Part shown: positions 24,966-37,400 of the stretch, piece after piece
Numbering within the stretch: the stretch's first letter is position 1
Layout of the letters: every line of letters begins with the position of its first letter
From: Symsagittifera roscoffensis
Taxonomy: Eukaryota > Xenacoelomorpha > Acoela > Convolutidae
Assembly (NCBI RefSeq): GCF_963678635.1
Contig: NC_087069.1
Location: 52,772,938 to 52,836,937 of the forward strand
Direction: 5' to 3'
DNA: 64,000 bases
Made by a program: the position numbers and the translations under genes
The notes under the pieces: generated by a model
Told to the model about the DNA's origin: nothing
What the model saw: only the letters and a program-made list of their open reading frames with translations
Databases searched by the model: none

Positions 24966-25365
24966 GGGATGACTCACCATACCGAATTCGGGATACTGTG
25001 TCACCCCGAAAAACGGGACCAAATCTAATTCCTCAAAGAATCACTGAGGGTTTGGTTTTGTGATACAAAAAGCTCGTTAATTTGTTCAGACACCAGAAAA
25101 AACTATTTTTTTCTTGAAAGATCTTTTTCTACTGTCTACAAGTCAAATGTAGCTGTTTAAAACCATTTTTACAGCAATTCAACTACTGAACAAAAAGTTA
25201 GGTTTTTTGGTCCCGTTTTGATCCCTTTTAACCAAAAGGGAACTAGCTTTGGGTTTTAGCTGAAAAAAAAGAATATTTCTGTAATTAATTCTTTTTATTA
25301 TTGACTGAAAACACCATTTAATTCAAAACAAGTCAAATAAACTTCGGTTTTCAGAGTAATAGTTT
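24966..25365. repeat. Truncated satellite B unit (400 bp)
   Basis: The anchor-to-anchor distance is only 400 bp. Sequence jumps at about 25,108 from CACCAGAAAAAACTAT directly to TTTTTTTCTTGAAAGATC, skipping about 460 bp. Unlike the 685-bp unit, the deletion breakpoint does not coincide with palindromes; it lies in short A/T runs. Confidence 0.75.
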
Positions 25366-28300
25366 GGGATGACTCACCATACCGAATTCGGGATACTGTG
25401 TCACCCCGAAAAACGGGACCAAATCTAATTCATCAAAGAATCACTGAGGGTTTGGTTTTGTGATACAAAAAGCTCGTTAATTTGTTCAGATACCAGAAAC
25501 AACTATCCGAAATGGTTTGCAAAGCAACTCAAGTGTTATTCAATAAGATATTAATTGGTCCCCTTTTTGGTCCCGCTTCCCGAAAATGGGACCAAAACTG
25601 AACCCTCACAATATCCCAAAAGTTTCTTTTTTTGATTGAAATATATTTTTCTAGTGTCTACAGGTCATATCTATCTGTTTTAAACCGTTTTTACAGCAGT
25701 TCAACCACTGAACGAAAAGTTCAGATTTTTGGTCCCGTTTTGGTCCCATTTCCCAAAAACGGGACCAAAAAATGTTTAGATTTCATGAAAATTGCAAGTT
25801 TTCCCTGGAAAGTTGTTGAAAATGTACCCAATAACCCTAAATTCCCATCCGAAAACGGTTGCGTAGTTTTTCAGGTGTTTTTCAATTAGAAATGGTTTGG
25901 TCCGGTTTTTGGTCCCTTTTCCCGAAAACGAGACCAAAACAGAACCTCCGCAGAATCCAGAAATTGTTATTTTTTTGTTGAAAGATCTTTTTCTACTGTC
26001 TACAAGTCAATTGTAGCTGTTTAAAACCATTTTTACAGCAATTCAACTACTGAACAAAAAGTTAGATTTTTTGGTCCCGTTTTGATCACGTTTAACCAAA
26101 GGGAACTAGATTTGGTTTTTAGCTGAAAAAAAGGATATTTCTGTAATTAATTGTTTTTATTATTGACTGGAAACACTATTTAATTCAAAACAAGTCAAAT
26201 AAAGTTCGGTTTTCAGAGTAATAGTTTGGGATGACTCACCATACCGAATTCGGGATACTGTGTCACCCCAAAAAACGGGACCAAATCTAATTCTTCGAAG
26301 AATCACTGAGAGTTTTGTGATACAAAAAGCTCGTTAATTTGTTCAGATACCAGAAACAACTATCCGAAATGGTTTGCAAAGCAACTCAAGTGTTATTCAA
26401 TAAGATATTAATTGGTCCCTTTTTTGGTCCCGCTTCCCGAAAACGGGACCAAAACTGAACCCTCACAATATCCCAAACGGTTCTTTTTTTGATTGAAATA
26501 TATTTTTCTAGTGTCTACAAGTCATATCTATCTGTTTTAAACCGTTTTTACAGCAGTTCAACCACTGAACAAAACGTTCAGTTTTTTGGTCCCGTTTTGG
26601 TCCTATTTCCCAAAAACGGGACCAAAAAATGTTTTGTTTTCATGAAAATTGCAAGTTTTCCCTGGAAAGTTGTTGAAAATGTACCCAATAACCCTAAATT
26701 CCAATCCGAAAACGGTTGCGTAGTTTTTCAGGTGTTTTTCAATTAGAGTTGGTTTGGTCCCGTTTTTGGTCCCTTTTCCCGAATACGAGACCAAAACAGA
26801 ACCTCCGCAGAATCCAGAAATTGTTATTTTTTTGTTGAAAGATCTTTTTCTACTGTCTACAAGTCAAATGTAGCTGTTTAAAACCATTTTTACAGCAATT
26901 CAACTGCTGAACAAAAAATTAGATTTTTTTGTCCCGTTTTGATCCCGTTTAAGCAAAGGGAACTAGATTTGGATTTTAGCTGAAAAAAAAGGACACTTCT
27001 GTAATTCATTGTTTTTTTTATTGACTGGAAACGCTATTTAATTCAAAACAAGTCAAATAAACTTCGGTTTTCAGAGTAATAGTTGGGATGACTCACCATA
27101 CCGAATTCGGGATACTGTGTCACCCCGAAAAACGGGACCAAATCTAATTCCTCGAAAAATCAATGAGAGTTTTGTGATACAAAAAGCACGTTAATTTGTT
27201 CAGATACCAGAAACAACTATCCGAAATGGTTTGCAAAGCAACTCAAGTGTTATTCAATAAGATATTAATTGGTCCCCTTTTTGGTCCCAATTCCCGAAAA
27301 CGGGACCAAAACTGAACCCATGAAAATTGCATTTTTTTTGTGGAAAATTGTTGAACATGTGCCCATATACCCTAAATCGCTATACGAAAACATTTGCTGA
27401 ACAATTCAAGTTTTTTTCACTGTTTTTGTTTGGTCTCGTTTTTATTCTCTGTTCCCGAAAACGGGACCAAAACTGAACCACCACAGAATCCCGAAATTGT
27501 CCTTTTTTTGATTGAAAGAGGTTTTTCTAGTGTCTACAAGTCATACCTATCTGTTTCAAACATTTTTTACAGCAATTCAACCAGTAAACAAAAAGTTTTG
27601 TTTTTTTGGTCCCGTTTTGGTCCCGTTTCCCGAAAACGGGATCAAAAAAAATGTAGTTGCCATGAAAATTGCATTTCTTTTTGTGGAAAATTGTTGAACA
27701 TGTGCCCATATACCCTAAATCGCTATACGGAAATATTTGCTAAACAATTCAAGTTTTTTTCACTATGTTTTAGTTTGGTCCCGTTTTTATTTTCTTTTCC
27801 CGAAAGCGGGACCAAAACTGAACCACCACAGAATCCCGAAATTGTTCTTTTTTTGATTGAAAGAGGTTTTTCTAGTGTCTACAAGTCATACCTATCTGTT
27901 TTAAACCGTTTTTACATCAATTCAACCACTAAACAAAAAGTTAGACTTTTTGTTCCCTATTTGGTCCCGTTTCCCGAAACGGGACCAAAAAATGTCTAGT
28001 ACCCATGAAAATTGCATTTTTTTTGTGGAAAATTGTTGAACGTGTGCCCAAATACCCTAAATCGCTATACGAAAACATTTGCTAAACAATTCTAGTTTTC
28101 TTCACTATGTTTTAGTTTGGTCCCGTTTTTGTTCTCTTTTCCCGAAAACGGGACCAAAACTGAACCACCACAGAATCCCGAAATTGTTCTTTTTTTGATT
28201 GAAAGAGGTTTTTCTAGTGTCTGCAAGTCATACCTATCTGTTTTAAACAGTTTTTACATCAATTCAACCACTAAACAAAAAGTTAGATCTTTGGTCCCTA

Positions 28301-28457
28301 TCTGGTCCCGTTTCCCGAAAACGGGACCAAAAAATGTCTAGTACGCATGAAAATTGCATTTTTTTGTGGAAAATTGTTGAAAATGCCCACCTATAACCTA
28401 AATCACTATACGAAAACATTTGCTTAACAATTCAAGTTTTTTTCACTATGTTTTAGT

Positions 28458-30511
28458 TTGGTCCCGTTTTTGTTCTCTTTTCCCGAAAACGGGACCAAAA
28501 CTGAACCACCACAGAATCACGAAATTGATCTTTTTTTGATTGAAAGAGGTTTTTCTAGTGTCTACAAGTCATACCTATCTGTTTCAAACAGTTTTTACAT
28601 CAATTCAACCACTAAACAAAAAGTTAAGATTTTTGGTCCCTATCTGGTCCCTTTTCCCGAAAACGGGACCAAAAAATGTCTAGTATCATTGAAAATTGCA
28701 TTTTTTTTGTGGAAAATTGTTGAACATGGGCCCATATACCCTAAATCGCTATACGAAAACATTTGCTTAACAATTCAAGTTTTTTTCACTATGTTTTAGT
28801 TTGGTCCCGTTTTTGTGCTCTTTTCCCGAAAACGGGACCAAAACTGAACAATCACAGAATCCCGAAATTATTCTTTTTCTGACTGAAAGGGGTTTTTCTA
28901 GTGTTTACAAGTCATACCTATCTGTTTCAAACAGTTTTTACATCATTTCAACCACTAAACAAAAAGTTTGATTTTTTGGTCCCGTTCTGGTCCCGTTTCC
29001 CAAAAACGGGACCAGAAAATGTCTAGTACCCATGAAAATTGCATTTTTTTGTGGAAAATTGTTGAACATGCGCCCATATACCCTAAATCGCTATACGAAA
29101 ATGTTTGCAAAAAAATTCAAGTTTTTTTCACTATGTTTTAGTTTGGTCCCGTTTTTGTTCTCTTTTCCCTAAAACGGGACCAAAACTGAACCACCACAGA
29201 ATCCCGAAATTGTTCTTTTTTTGATTGAAAGAGGTTTTTCTAGTGTTTGCAAGTCATACCTATCTGTTTTAAACAGTTTTTACATCAATTCAACCACTAA
29301 ACAAAAAGTTAGATTTTTTGGTCCCTATCTGGTCCCGTTTCCCGAAAACGGGACCAAAAAATGTCTAGTACGCATGAAAATTGCATTTTTTTGTGGAAAA
29401 TTGTTGAAAATGCCCACCTATAACCTAAATCACTATACGAAAACATTTGCTTAACAATTCAAGTTTTTTTCACTATGTTTTAGTTTGGTCCCGTTTTTGT
29501 TCTCTTTTCCCGAAAACGGGACCAAAACTGAACCACCACAGAATCACGAAATTGATCTTTTTTTGATTGAAAGAGGTTTTTCTAGTGTCTACAAGTCATA
29601 CCTATCTGTTTCAAACAGTTTTTACATCAATTCAACCACTAAACAAAAAGTTAAGATTTTTGGTCCCTATCTGGTCCCTTTTCCCGAAAACGGGACCAAA
29701 AAATGTCTAGTATCATTGAAAATTGCATTTTTTTTGTGGAAAATTGTTGAACATGGGCCCATATACCCTAAATCGCTATACGAAAACATTTGCTTAACAA
29801 TTCAAGTTTTTTTCACTATGTTTTAGTTTGGTCCCGTTTTTGTGCTCTTTTCCCGAAAACGGGACCAAAACTGAACAATCACAGAATCCCGAAATTATTC
29901 TTTTTCTGACTGAAAGGGGTTTTTCTAGTGTTTACAAGTCATACCTATCTGTTTCAAACAGTTTTTACATCAGTTCAACCACTAAACAAAAAGTTTGATT
30001 TTTTGGTCCCGTTCTGGTCCCGTTTCCCAAAAACGGGACCAGAAAATGTCTAGTACCCATGAAAATTGCATTTTTTTTTGTGGAAAATTGTTGAACATGC
30101 GCCCATATACCCTAGATCGCTATACGAAAATGTTTGCAAAAAAATTCAAGTTTTTTTCACTATGTTTTAGTTTGGTCCCGTTTTTGTTCTCTTTTCCCGA
30201 AAACGGGACCAAAACTGAACCACCACAAAATCCCGAAATTGATCTTTTTTGGTTGAAAGAGGTTTTTCTAGTGTTTACAAGTCATACCTATCTGTTTTAA
30301 ACAGTTTTTACATCAATTCAACCATTAAACAAAAAATTAGATTTTTTGGTCTCTTTTTGGTCCCGTTTCCCGAAAACGGGACCAAAAAATGTCTAGTACC
30401 CATGAAAATTGCATTTTTTTGTGGAAAATTGTTGAAAATGCCCACCTATAACCTAAATCGCTATACGAAAACATTTGCTGAACAATTCAAGTTTTTTTCA
30501 CTGTTTTTGTT
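28458..30511. repeat. Trimeric higher-order repeat in satellite C, 1,027-bp period
   Basis: The block 28,458-29,484 is repeated at 29,485-30,511 with very few differences. Diagnostics are CACGAAATTGATC, TCTAGTATCATTGAAAATTG, GAACATGGGCCCATATACC and CTGACTGAAAGGGGTTTTTC, each reappearing 1,027 bp later. The same trimer is seen again at 37,374 and 38,401 and partly at 36,005. The repeat equals three 342-bp monomers. Confidence 0.85.
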
Positions 30512-31382
30512 TGGTCTCGTTTTTATTCTCTTTTCCCGAAAAGGGGACCAAAACTGAACCACCACAGAATCCCGAAATTGTCCTTTTTTTGATTGAAAGA
30601 GGTTTTTCTAGTGTCTACAAGTCATACCTATCTGTTTAAAACATTTTTTACAGCAATTCAACCAGTAAACAAAAAGTTTTGTTTTTTTGGTCCCGTTTTG
30701 GTCCCGTTTCCCGAAAACGGGATCAAAAAAAATGTAGTTGCCATGAAAATTGCATTTCTTTTTGTGGAAAATTGTTGAACATGTGCCCATATACCCTAAA
30801 TCGCTATACGGAAATATTTGCTAAACAATTCAAGTTTTTTTCGCTATGTTTTAGTTTGGTCCCGTTTTTATTTTCTTTTCCCGAAAACGGGACCAAAACT
30901 GAACCACCACAGAATCCCGAAATTGTTCTTTTTTTGATTGAAAGAGGTTTTTCTAGTGTCTACAAGTCATATCTATCTGTTTTAAACAGTTTTTACATCA
31001 GTTCAACCACTAAACAAAAAGTTGGATTTTTTGGTCCCGTTCTGGTCCCGTTTCCCAAAAACGGGACCAGAAAATGTCTAGTACCCATGAAAATTGCATT
31101 TTTTTTTGTGGAAAATTGTTGAACATGCGCCCATATACCCTAAATCGCTATACGAAAACGTTTGCAAAAAAATTCAAGTTTTTTTCACTATGTTTTAGTT
31201 TGGTCCCGTTTTTGTTCTCTTTTCCCGAAAACGGGACCAAAACTGAACCACCACAGAATCCCGAAATTGATTTTTTTTTGTTTGAAAGAGGTTTTTCTAG
31301 TGTCTACAAGTCATACCTATCTGTTTTAAACAGTTTTTACATCAATTCAACCATTAAACAAAAAATTAGATTTTTTGGTCTC

Positions 31383-31417
31383 TTTTTGGTCCCGTTTCCC
31401 GAAAACGGGACCAAAAA
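31383..31417. other. Perfect 15-bp stem, 5-nt loop: typical satellite C hairpin
   Basis: The left arm TTTTTGGTCCCGTTT (31,383-31,397) is the exact reverse complement of AAACGGGACCAAAAA (31,403-31,417), with loop CCCGA. This is the strongest form of the module palindrome. In many monomers the left arm is present twice (GGTCCC...GGTCCCG), so the right arm can pair with a near or a far partner. The same geometry recurs through satellites B, C and D. Cruciform extrusion in DNA or a hairpin in transcripts is possible but not shown. Confidence 0.85.
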
Positions 31418-34400
31418 ATGTCTAGTACCCATGAAAATTGCATTTTTTTTGTGGAGAATTGTTGAACATGTGCCCACATACCCTAAACCGCTATACGAAA
31501 ACATTTGCTAAACAATTCAAGTTTTTTTCACTATGTTTTAGTTTGGTCCTGTTTTTATTTTCTTTTCCCGAAAACGGGACCAAAACTGAACCACCACAGA
31601 ATCCCGAAATTGTTCTTTTTTTGATTGAAAGAGTTTTTTATAGTGTCTACAAGTCATACCTATCTGTTTTAAACAGTTTTTACATCAATTCAACCACTAG
31701 ACAAAAAGTTAGATTTTTTGTCCCCTATCTGGTCCCGTTTCCCGAAGACGGGATCAAAAAAATGTAGTTCCCATGAAAATTGCATTTTTTTTGTGGAAAA
31801 TTGTTGAACATGTGCCCATATACCCTAAATCGCTATACGAAGACATTTGCTAGACAATTCAAGTTTTTTTCACTATGTTTTAGTTTGGTCCCGTTTTTAT
31901 TTTCTTTTCCCGAAAACGGGACCAAAACTGAACCACCACAGAATCCCGAAATTGTTCTTTTTTTGATTGAAAGAGGTTTTTCTAGTGTCTACAAGTCATA
32001 CCTATCTGTTTTAAACAGTTTTTACATCAATTCAACCACTAAACAAAAAATTAGATTTTTTGGTCTCTTTTTGGTCCCGTTTCCCGAAAACGGGACCAAA
32101 AAATGTCTAGTACCCATGAAAATTGCATTGTTTTTGTGGAGAATTGTTGAACATGTGCCCATATACCCTAAACCGCTATACGAAAACATTTGCTAAACAA
32201 TTCAAGTTTTTTTCACTATGTTTTAGTTTGGTCCTGTTTTTATTTTCTTTTCCCGAAAACGGGACCAAAACTGAACCACCACAGAATCCCGAAATTGTTC
32301 TTTTTTTGATTGAAAGAGTTTTTTATAGTGTCTACAAGTCATACCTATCTGTTTTAAACAGTTTTTACATCAATTCAACCACTAAACAAAAAGTTAGATT
32401 TTTTGGTCCCTATCTAGTCCCGTTTCTCGAAAACGGAACCAAAAAATGTCTAGTACCCAAGAAAATTGCATTTTTTTTGTAGAAAATTGTTGAACATGTG
32501 CCCATATACCCTAAATTGCTATACAAAAACATTCGCTAAACAATTCTAGTTTTTTTCACTATATTTTAGTTTGATCCCGTTTTTGTTCTCTTTTCCCGAA
32601 AACGGGACCAAAACTGAACCACCACAGAATCCCGAAATTGTTCTTTTTTTTGATTGAAAGAGGTTTTTATAGTGTCTGCAAGTCATACCTAACTGTTTTA
32701 AACAGTTTTTACATCAATTCAACCACTAAACAAAAAGTTAGATTTTTTGGTCCCTATCTGGTCCCGTTTCTCGAAAACGGGACCGAAAAATGTCTAGTAC
32801 GCATGAAAATTGCATTTTTTTTGTGGAAAATTGTTGAACATGCGCCCATATACCCTAAATCGCTATACGAAAACGTTTGCAAAAAAATTCAAGTTTTTTT
32901 CACTATGTTTTAGTTTGGTCCCGTTTTTGTTCTCTTTTCCCGAAAACGGGACCAAAACTGAACCACCACAGAATCCCGAAATTGATCTTTTTTGGTTGAA
33001 AGAGGTTTTTCTAGTGTCTACAAGTCATACCTATCTGTTTTAAACAGTTTTTACATCAATTCAACCATTAAACAAAAAGTTAGATTTTTTGGTCTCTTTT
33101 TGGTCCCGTTTCCCGAAAACGGGACCAAAAAATGTCTAGTACCCATGAAAATTGCATTTTTTTGTGGAAAATTGTTGAACATGTGTCCATATACCCTAAA
33201 CCGCTATACGAAAACATTTGCTAAACAATTCAAGTTTTTTTCACTATGTTTTACTTTGGTCCCGTTTTTATTTTCTTTTCCCGAAAACGGGACCAAAACT
33301 GAACCACCACAGAATCCCGAAATTGATCTTTTTTGGTTGAAAGAGGGTTTTCTAGTGTCTACAAGTCATACCTATCTGTTTGAAACAGTTTTTACATCAA
33401 TTCAAACATTAAACAAAAAATTAGATTTTTTGGTCTCTTTTTGGTCGCGTTTCCCGAAAACGGGACCAAAAAATGTCTAGTACCCATGAAAATTGCATTT
33501 TTTTTGTGGAGAATTGTTGAACATGTGCCCACATACCCTAAACCGCTATACGAAAACATTTGCAAAACAATTCAAGTTTTTTTCACTATGTTTTAGTTTG
33601 GTCCTGTTTTTATTTTCTTTTCCCGAAAACGGGACCAAAACTGAACCACCACAGAATCCCGAAATTGTTCTTTTTTTGATTGAAAGAGTTTTTTATAGTG
33701 TCTACAAGTCATACCTATCTGTTTTAAACAGTTTTTACATCAATTCAACCACTAGACAAAAAGTTAGATTTTTTGTTCCCTATCTGGTCCCGTTTCCCGA
33801 AAACGGGATCAAAAAAATGTAGTTCCCATGAAAATGGCATTTTTTTTTGTGGAAAATTGTTGAACATGTGCCCATATACCCTAAATCGCTATACGAAAAC
33901 ATTTGCTAGACAATTCAAGTTTTTTTCACTATGTTTTAGTTTGGTCCCGTTTTTATTTTCTTTTCCCGAAAACGGGACCAAAACTGAACCACCACAGAAT
34001 CCCGAAATTGTTCTTTTTTTGATTGAAAGAGGTTTTTCTAGTGTCTACAAGTCATACCTATCTGTTTTAAACAGTTTTTACATCAATTCAACATCTAAAC
34101 AAAAAGTTAGATTTTTTGTTCCCCATCTGGTCCCGTTTCCCGAAAACGGAACCAAAAAATGTCTAGTACCCAAGAAAATTGCATTTTTTTTGTAGAAAAT
34201 TGTTGAACATGTGCCCATATACCCTAAATTGCTATACAAAAACATTCGCTAAACAATTCTAGTTTTTTTCACTATATTTTAGTTTGATCCCGTTTTTGTT
34301 CTCTTTTCCCGAAAACGGGACCAAAACTGAACTACCACAGAATCCCGAAATTGTTCTTTTTTTTTGATTGAAAGAGGTTTTTATAGTGTCTGCAAGTCAT

Positions 34401-37400
34401 ACCTATCTGTTTTAAACAGTTTTTACATCAATTCAACCACTAAACAAAAAGTTAGATTTTTTGGTCCCTATCTGGTCCCGTTTCTCGAAAACGGGACCGA
34501 AAAACGTCTAGTACGCATGAAAATTGAATTTTTTTTTGTGGAAAGTTGTTGAACATGTGCACATATACCCTAAATCACCATACGAAAACATTTGCTTAAC
34601 AATTCAAGTTTTGTTCACTATGTTTTAGTTTGGTCCCGTTTTTGTTCTCTTTTCCCGAAAACGGGACCAAAACTGAACCACCACAGAATCCCGAAATTGA
34701 TCTTTTTTTTGGTTGAAAGAGGTTTTTCTAGTGTCTACAAGTCATACCTATCTGTTTTAAACAGTTTTTACATCAATTCAACCATTAAACAAAAAGTTAG
34801 ATTTTTTGGTCTCTTTTTGGTCCCGTTTCCCGAAAACGGGACCAAAAAATGTCTAGTACCCATGAAAATTGCATTTTTTTGTGGAAAATTGTTGAACATG
34901 TGTCCATATACCCTAAACCGCTATACGAAAACATTTGCTAAACAATTCAAGTTTTTTTCACTATGTTTTACTTTGGTCCCGTTTTTATTTTCTTTTCCCG
35001 AAAACGGGACCAAAACTGAACCACCACAGAATCCCGAAATTGTTCTTTTTTTGATTGAAAGAGGTTTTTCTAGTGTCTACAAGTCATACCTATCTGTTTT
35101 AAACAGTTTTTACATCAATTCAACCACTAAACAAAAAGTTAGATTTTTTGTTCCCTATCTGGTCCCGTTTCCCGAAAACGGAACCAAAAAATGTCTAGTA
35201 CCCAAGAAAATTGCATTTTTTTTGTAGAAAATTGTTGAACATGTGCCCATATACCCTAAATTGCTATACAAAAACATTCGCTAAACAATTCTAGTTTTTT
35301 TCACTATATTTTAGTTTGATCCCGTTTTTGTTCTCTTTTCCCGAAAACGGGACCAAAACTGAACTACCACAGAATCCCGAAATTGTTCTTTTTTTTTGAT
35401 TGAAAGAGGTTTTTCTAGTGTCTACAAGTCATACCTATCTGTTTCAAACATTTTTTACAGCAATTCAACCAGTAAACAAAAAGTTTTGTTTTTTTGGTCC
35501 CGTTTTGGTCCCGTTTCCCGAAAACGGGATCAAAAAAAATGTAGTTGCCATGAAAATTGCATTTCTTTTTGTGGAAAATTGTTGAACATGTGCCCATATA
35601 CCCTAAATCGCTATACGGAAATATTTGCTAAACAATTCAAGTTTTTTTCACTATGTTTTAGTTTGGTCCCGTTTTTATTTTCTTTTTCCGAAAACGGGAC
35701 CAAAACTGAACCACCACAGAATCCCGAAATTGTTCTTTTTTTGATTGAAAGAGGTTTTTCTAGTGTCTGCAAGTCATACCTATCTGTTTTAAACAGTTTT
35801 TACATCAATTCAACCACTAAACAAAAAGTTAGATTTTTTGGTCCCTATCTGGTCCCGTTTCCCGAAAACGGGACCAAAAAATGTCTAGTACGCATGAAAA
35901 TTGCATTTTTTTGTGGAAAATTGTTGAAAATGCCCACCTATAACCTAAATCACTATACGAAAACATTTGCTTAACAATTCAAGTTTTTTTCACTATGTTT
36001 TAGTTTGGTCCCGTTTTTGTTCTCTTTTCCCGAAAACGGGACCAAAACTGAACCACCACAGAATCACGAAATTGATCTTTTTTTGATTGAAAGAGGTTTT
36101 TCTAGTGTCTACAAGTCATACCTATCTGTTTCAAACAGTTTTTACATCAATTCAACCACTAAACAAAAAGTTAAGATTTTTGGTCCCTATCTGGTCCCTT
36201 TTCCCGAAAACGGGACCAAAAAATGTCTAGTATCATTGAAAATTGCATTTTTTTGTGGAAAATTGTTGAACATGTGTCCATATACCCTAAATCGCTATAC
36301 GAAAACATTTGCTGAACAATTCAAGTTTTTTTCACTGTTTTTGTTTGGTCTCGTTTTTATTCTCTGTTCCCGAAAACGGGACCAAAACTGAACCACCACA
36401 GAATCCCGAAATTGTCCTTTTTTTGATTGAAAGAGATTTTTCTAGTGTCTACAAGTCATACCTATCTGTTTCAAACATTTTTTACAGCAATTCAACCAGT
36501 AAACAAAAAGTTTTGTTTTTTTGGTCCCGTTTTGGTCCCGTTTCCCGAAAACGGGATCAAAAAAAATGTAGTTGCCATGAAAATTGCATTTCTTTTTGTG
36601 GAAAATTGTTGAACATGTGCCCATATACCCTAAATCGCTATACGGAAATATTTGCTAAACAATTCAAGTTTTTTTCACTATGTTTTAGTTTGGTCCCGTT
36701 TTTATTTTCTTTTCCCGAAAACGGGACCAAAACTGAACCACCACAGAATCCCGAAATTGTTCTTTTTTTGATTGAAAGAGGTTTTTCTAGTGTCTACAAG
36801 TCATACCTATCTGTTTTAAACCGTTTTTACATCAATTCAACCACTAAACAAAAAGTTAGACTTTTTGTTCCCTATTTGGTCCCGTTTCCCGAAACGGGAC
36901 CAAAAAATGTCTAGTACCCATGAAAATTGCATTTTTTTTGTGGAAAATTGTTGAACGTGTGCCCAAATACCCTAAATCGCTATACGAAAACATTTGCTAA
37001 ACAATTCTAGTTTTCTTCACTATGTTTTAGTTTGGTCCCGTTTTTGTTCTCTTTTCCCGAAAACGGGACCAAAACTGAACCACCACAGAATCCCGAAATT
37101 GTTCTTTTTTTGATTGAAAGAGGTTTTTCTAGTGTCTGCAAGTCATACCTATCTGTTTTAAACAGTTTTTACATCAATTCAACCACTAAACAAAAAGTTA
37201 GATTTTTTGGTCCCTATCTGGTCCCGTTTCCCGAAAACGGGACCAAAAAATGTCTAGTACGCATGAAAATTGCATTTTTTTGTGGAAAATTGTTGAAAAT
37301 GCCCACCTATAACCTAAATCACTATACGAAAACATTTGCTTAACAATTCAAGTTTTTTTCACTATGTTTTAGTTTGGTCCCGTTTTTGTTCTCTTTTCCC

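Larger units (their letters stand above)
19765..27319. repeat. Satellite B: about 860-bp units made of five 172-bp palindromic modules
   Basis: The anchor GGGATGACTCACCATACCGA starts at 19,978, 20,838, 21,698, 22,558, 23,418, 24,103, 24,966, 25,366, 26,228 and 27,085. Spacings are 860, 860, 860, 860, 685, 863, 400, 862 and 857 bp. Inside a complete unit, five stations about 170 bp apart carry GGTCCC/GGGACC arms. In the unit starting 20,838 they lie near 20,885, 21,022-21,060, 21,198-21,232, 21,366-21,412 and 21,539-21,570. The fifth station is degenerate (GATCCCGTTTAACCAAAAGGG). Module bodies share text with satellite C, for example TGATTGAAA, CTAGTGTCTACAAGTCATA, CTGTTTTAAACCGTTTTTAC and ATGAAAATTGCA, so B and C are one family. 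The unit is 860 = 5 x 172. Confidence 0.95.

Noticed and set aside
31383-31430. Hairpins next to T-runs resembling rho-independent terminators
   Set aside because: The motif recurs in every module, T-runs lie on either side, and the genome is eukaryotic.
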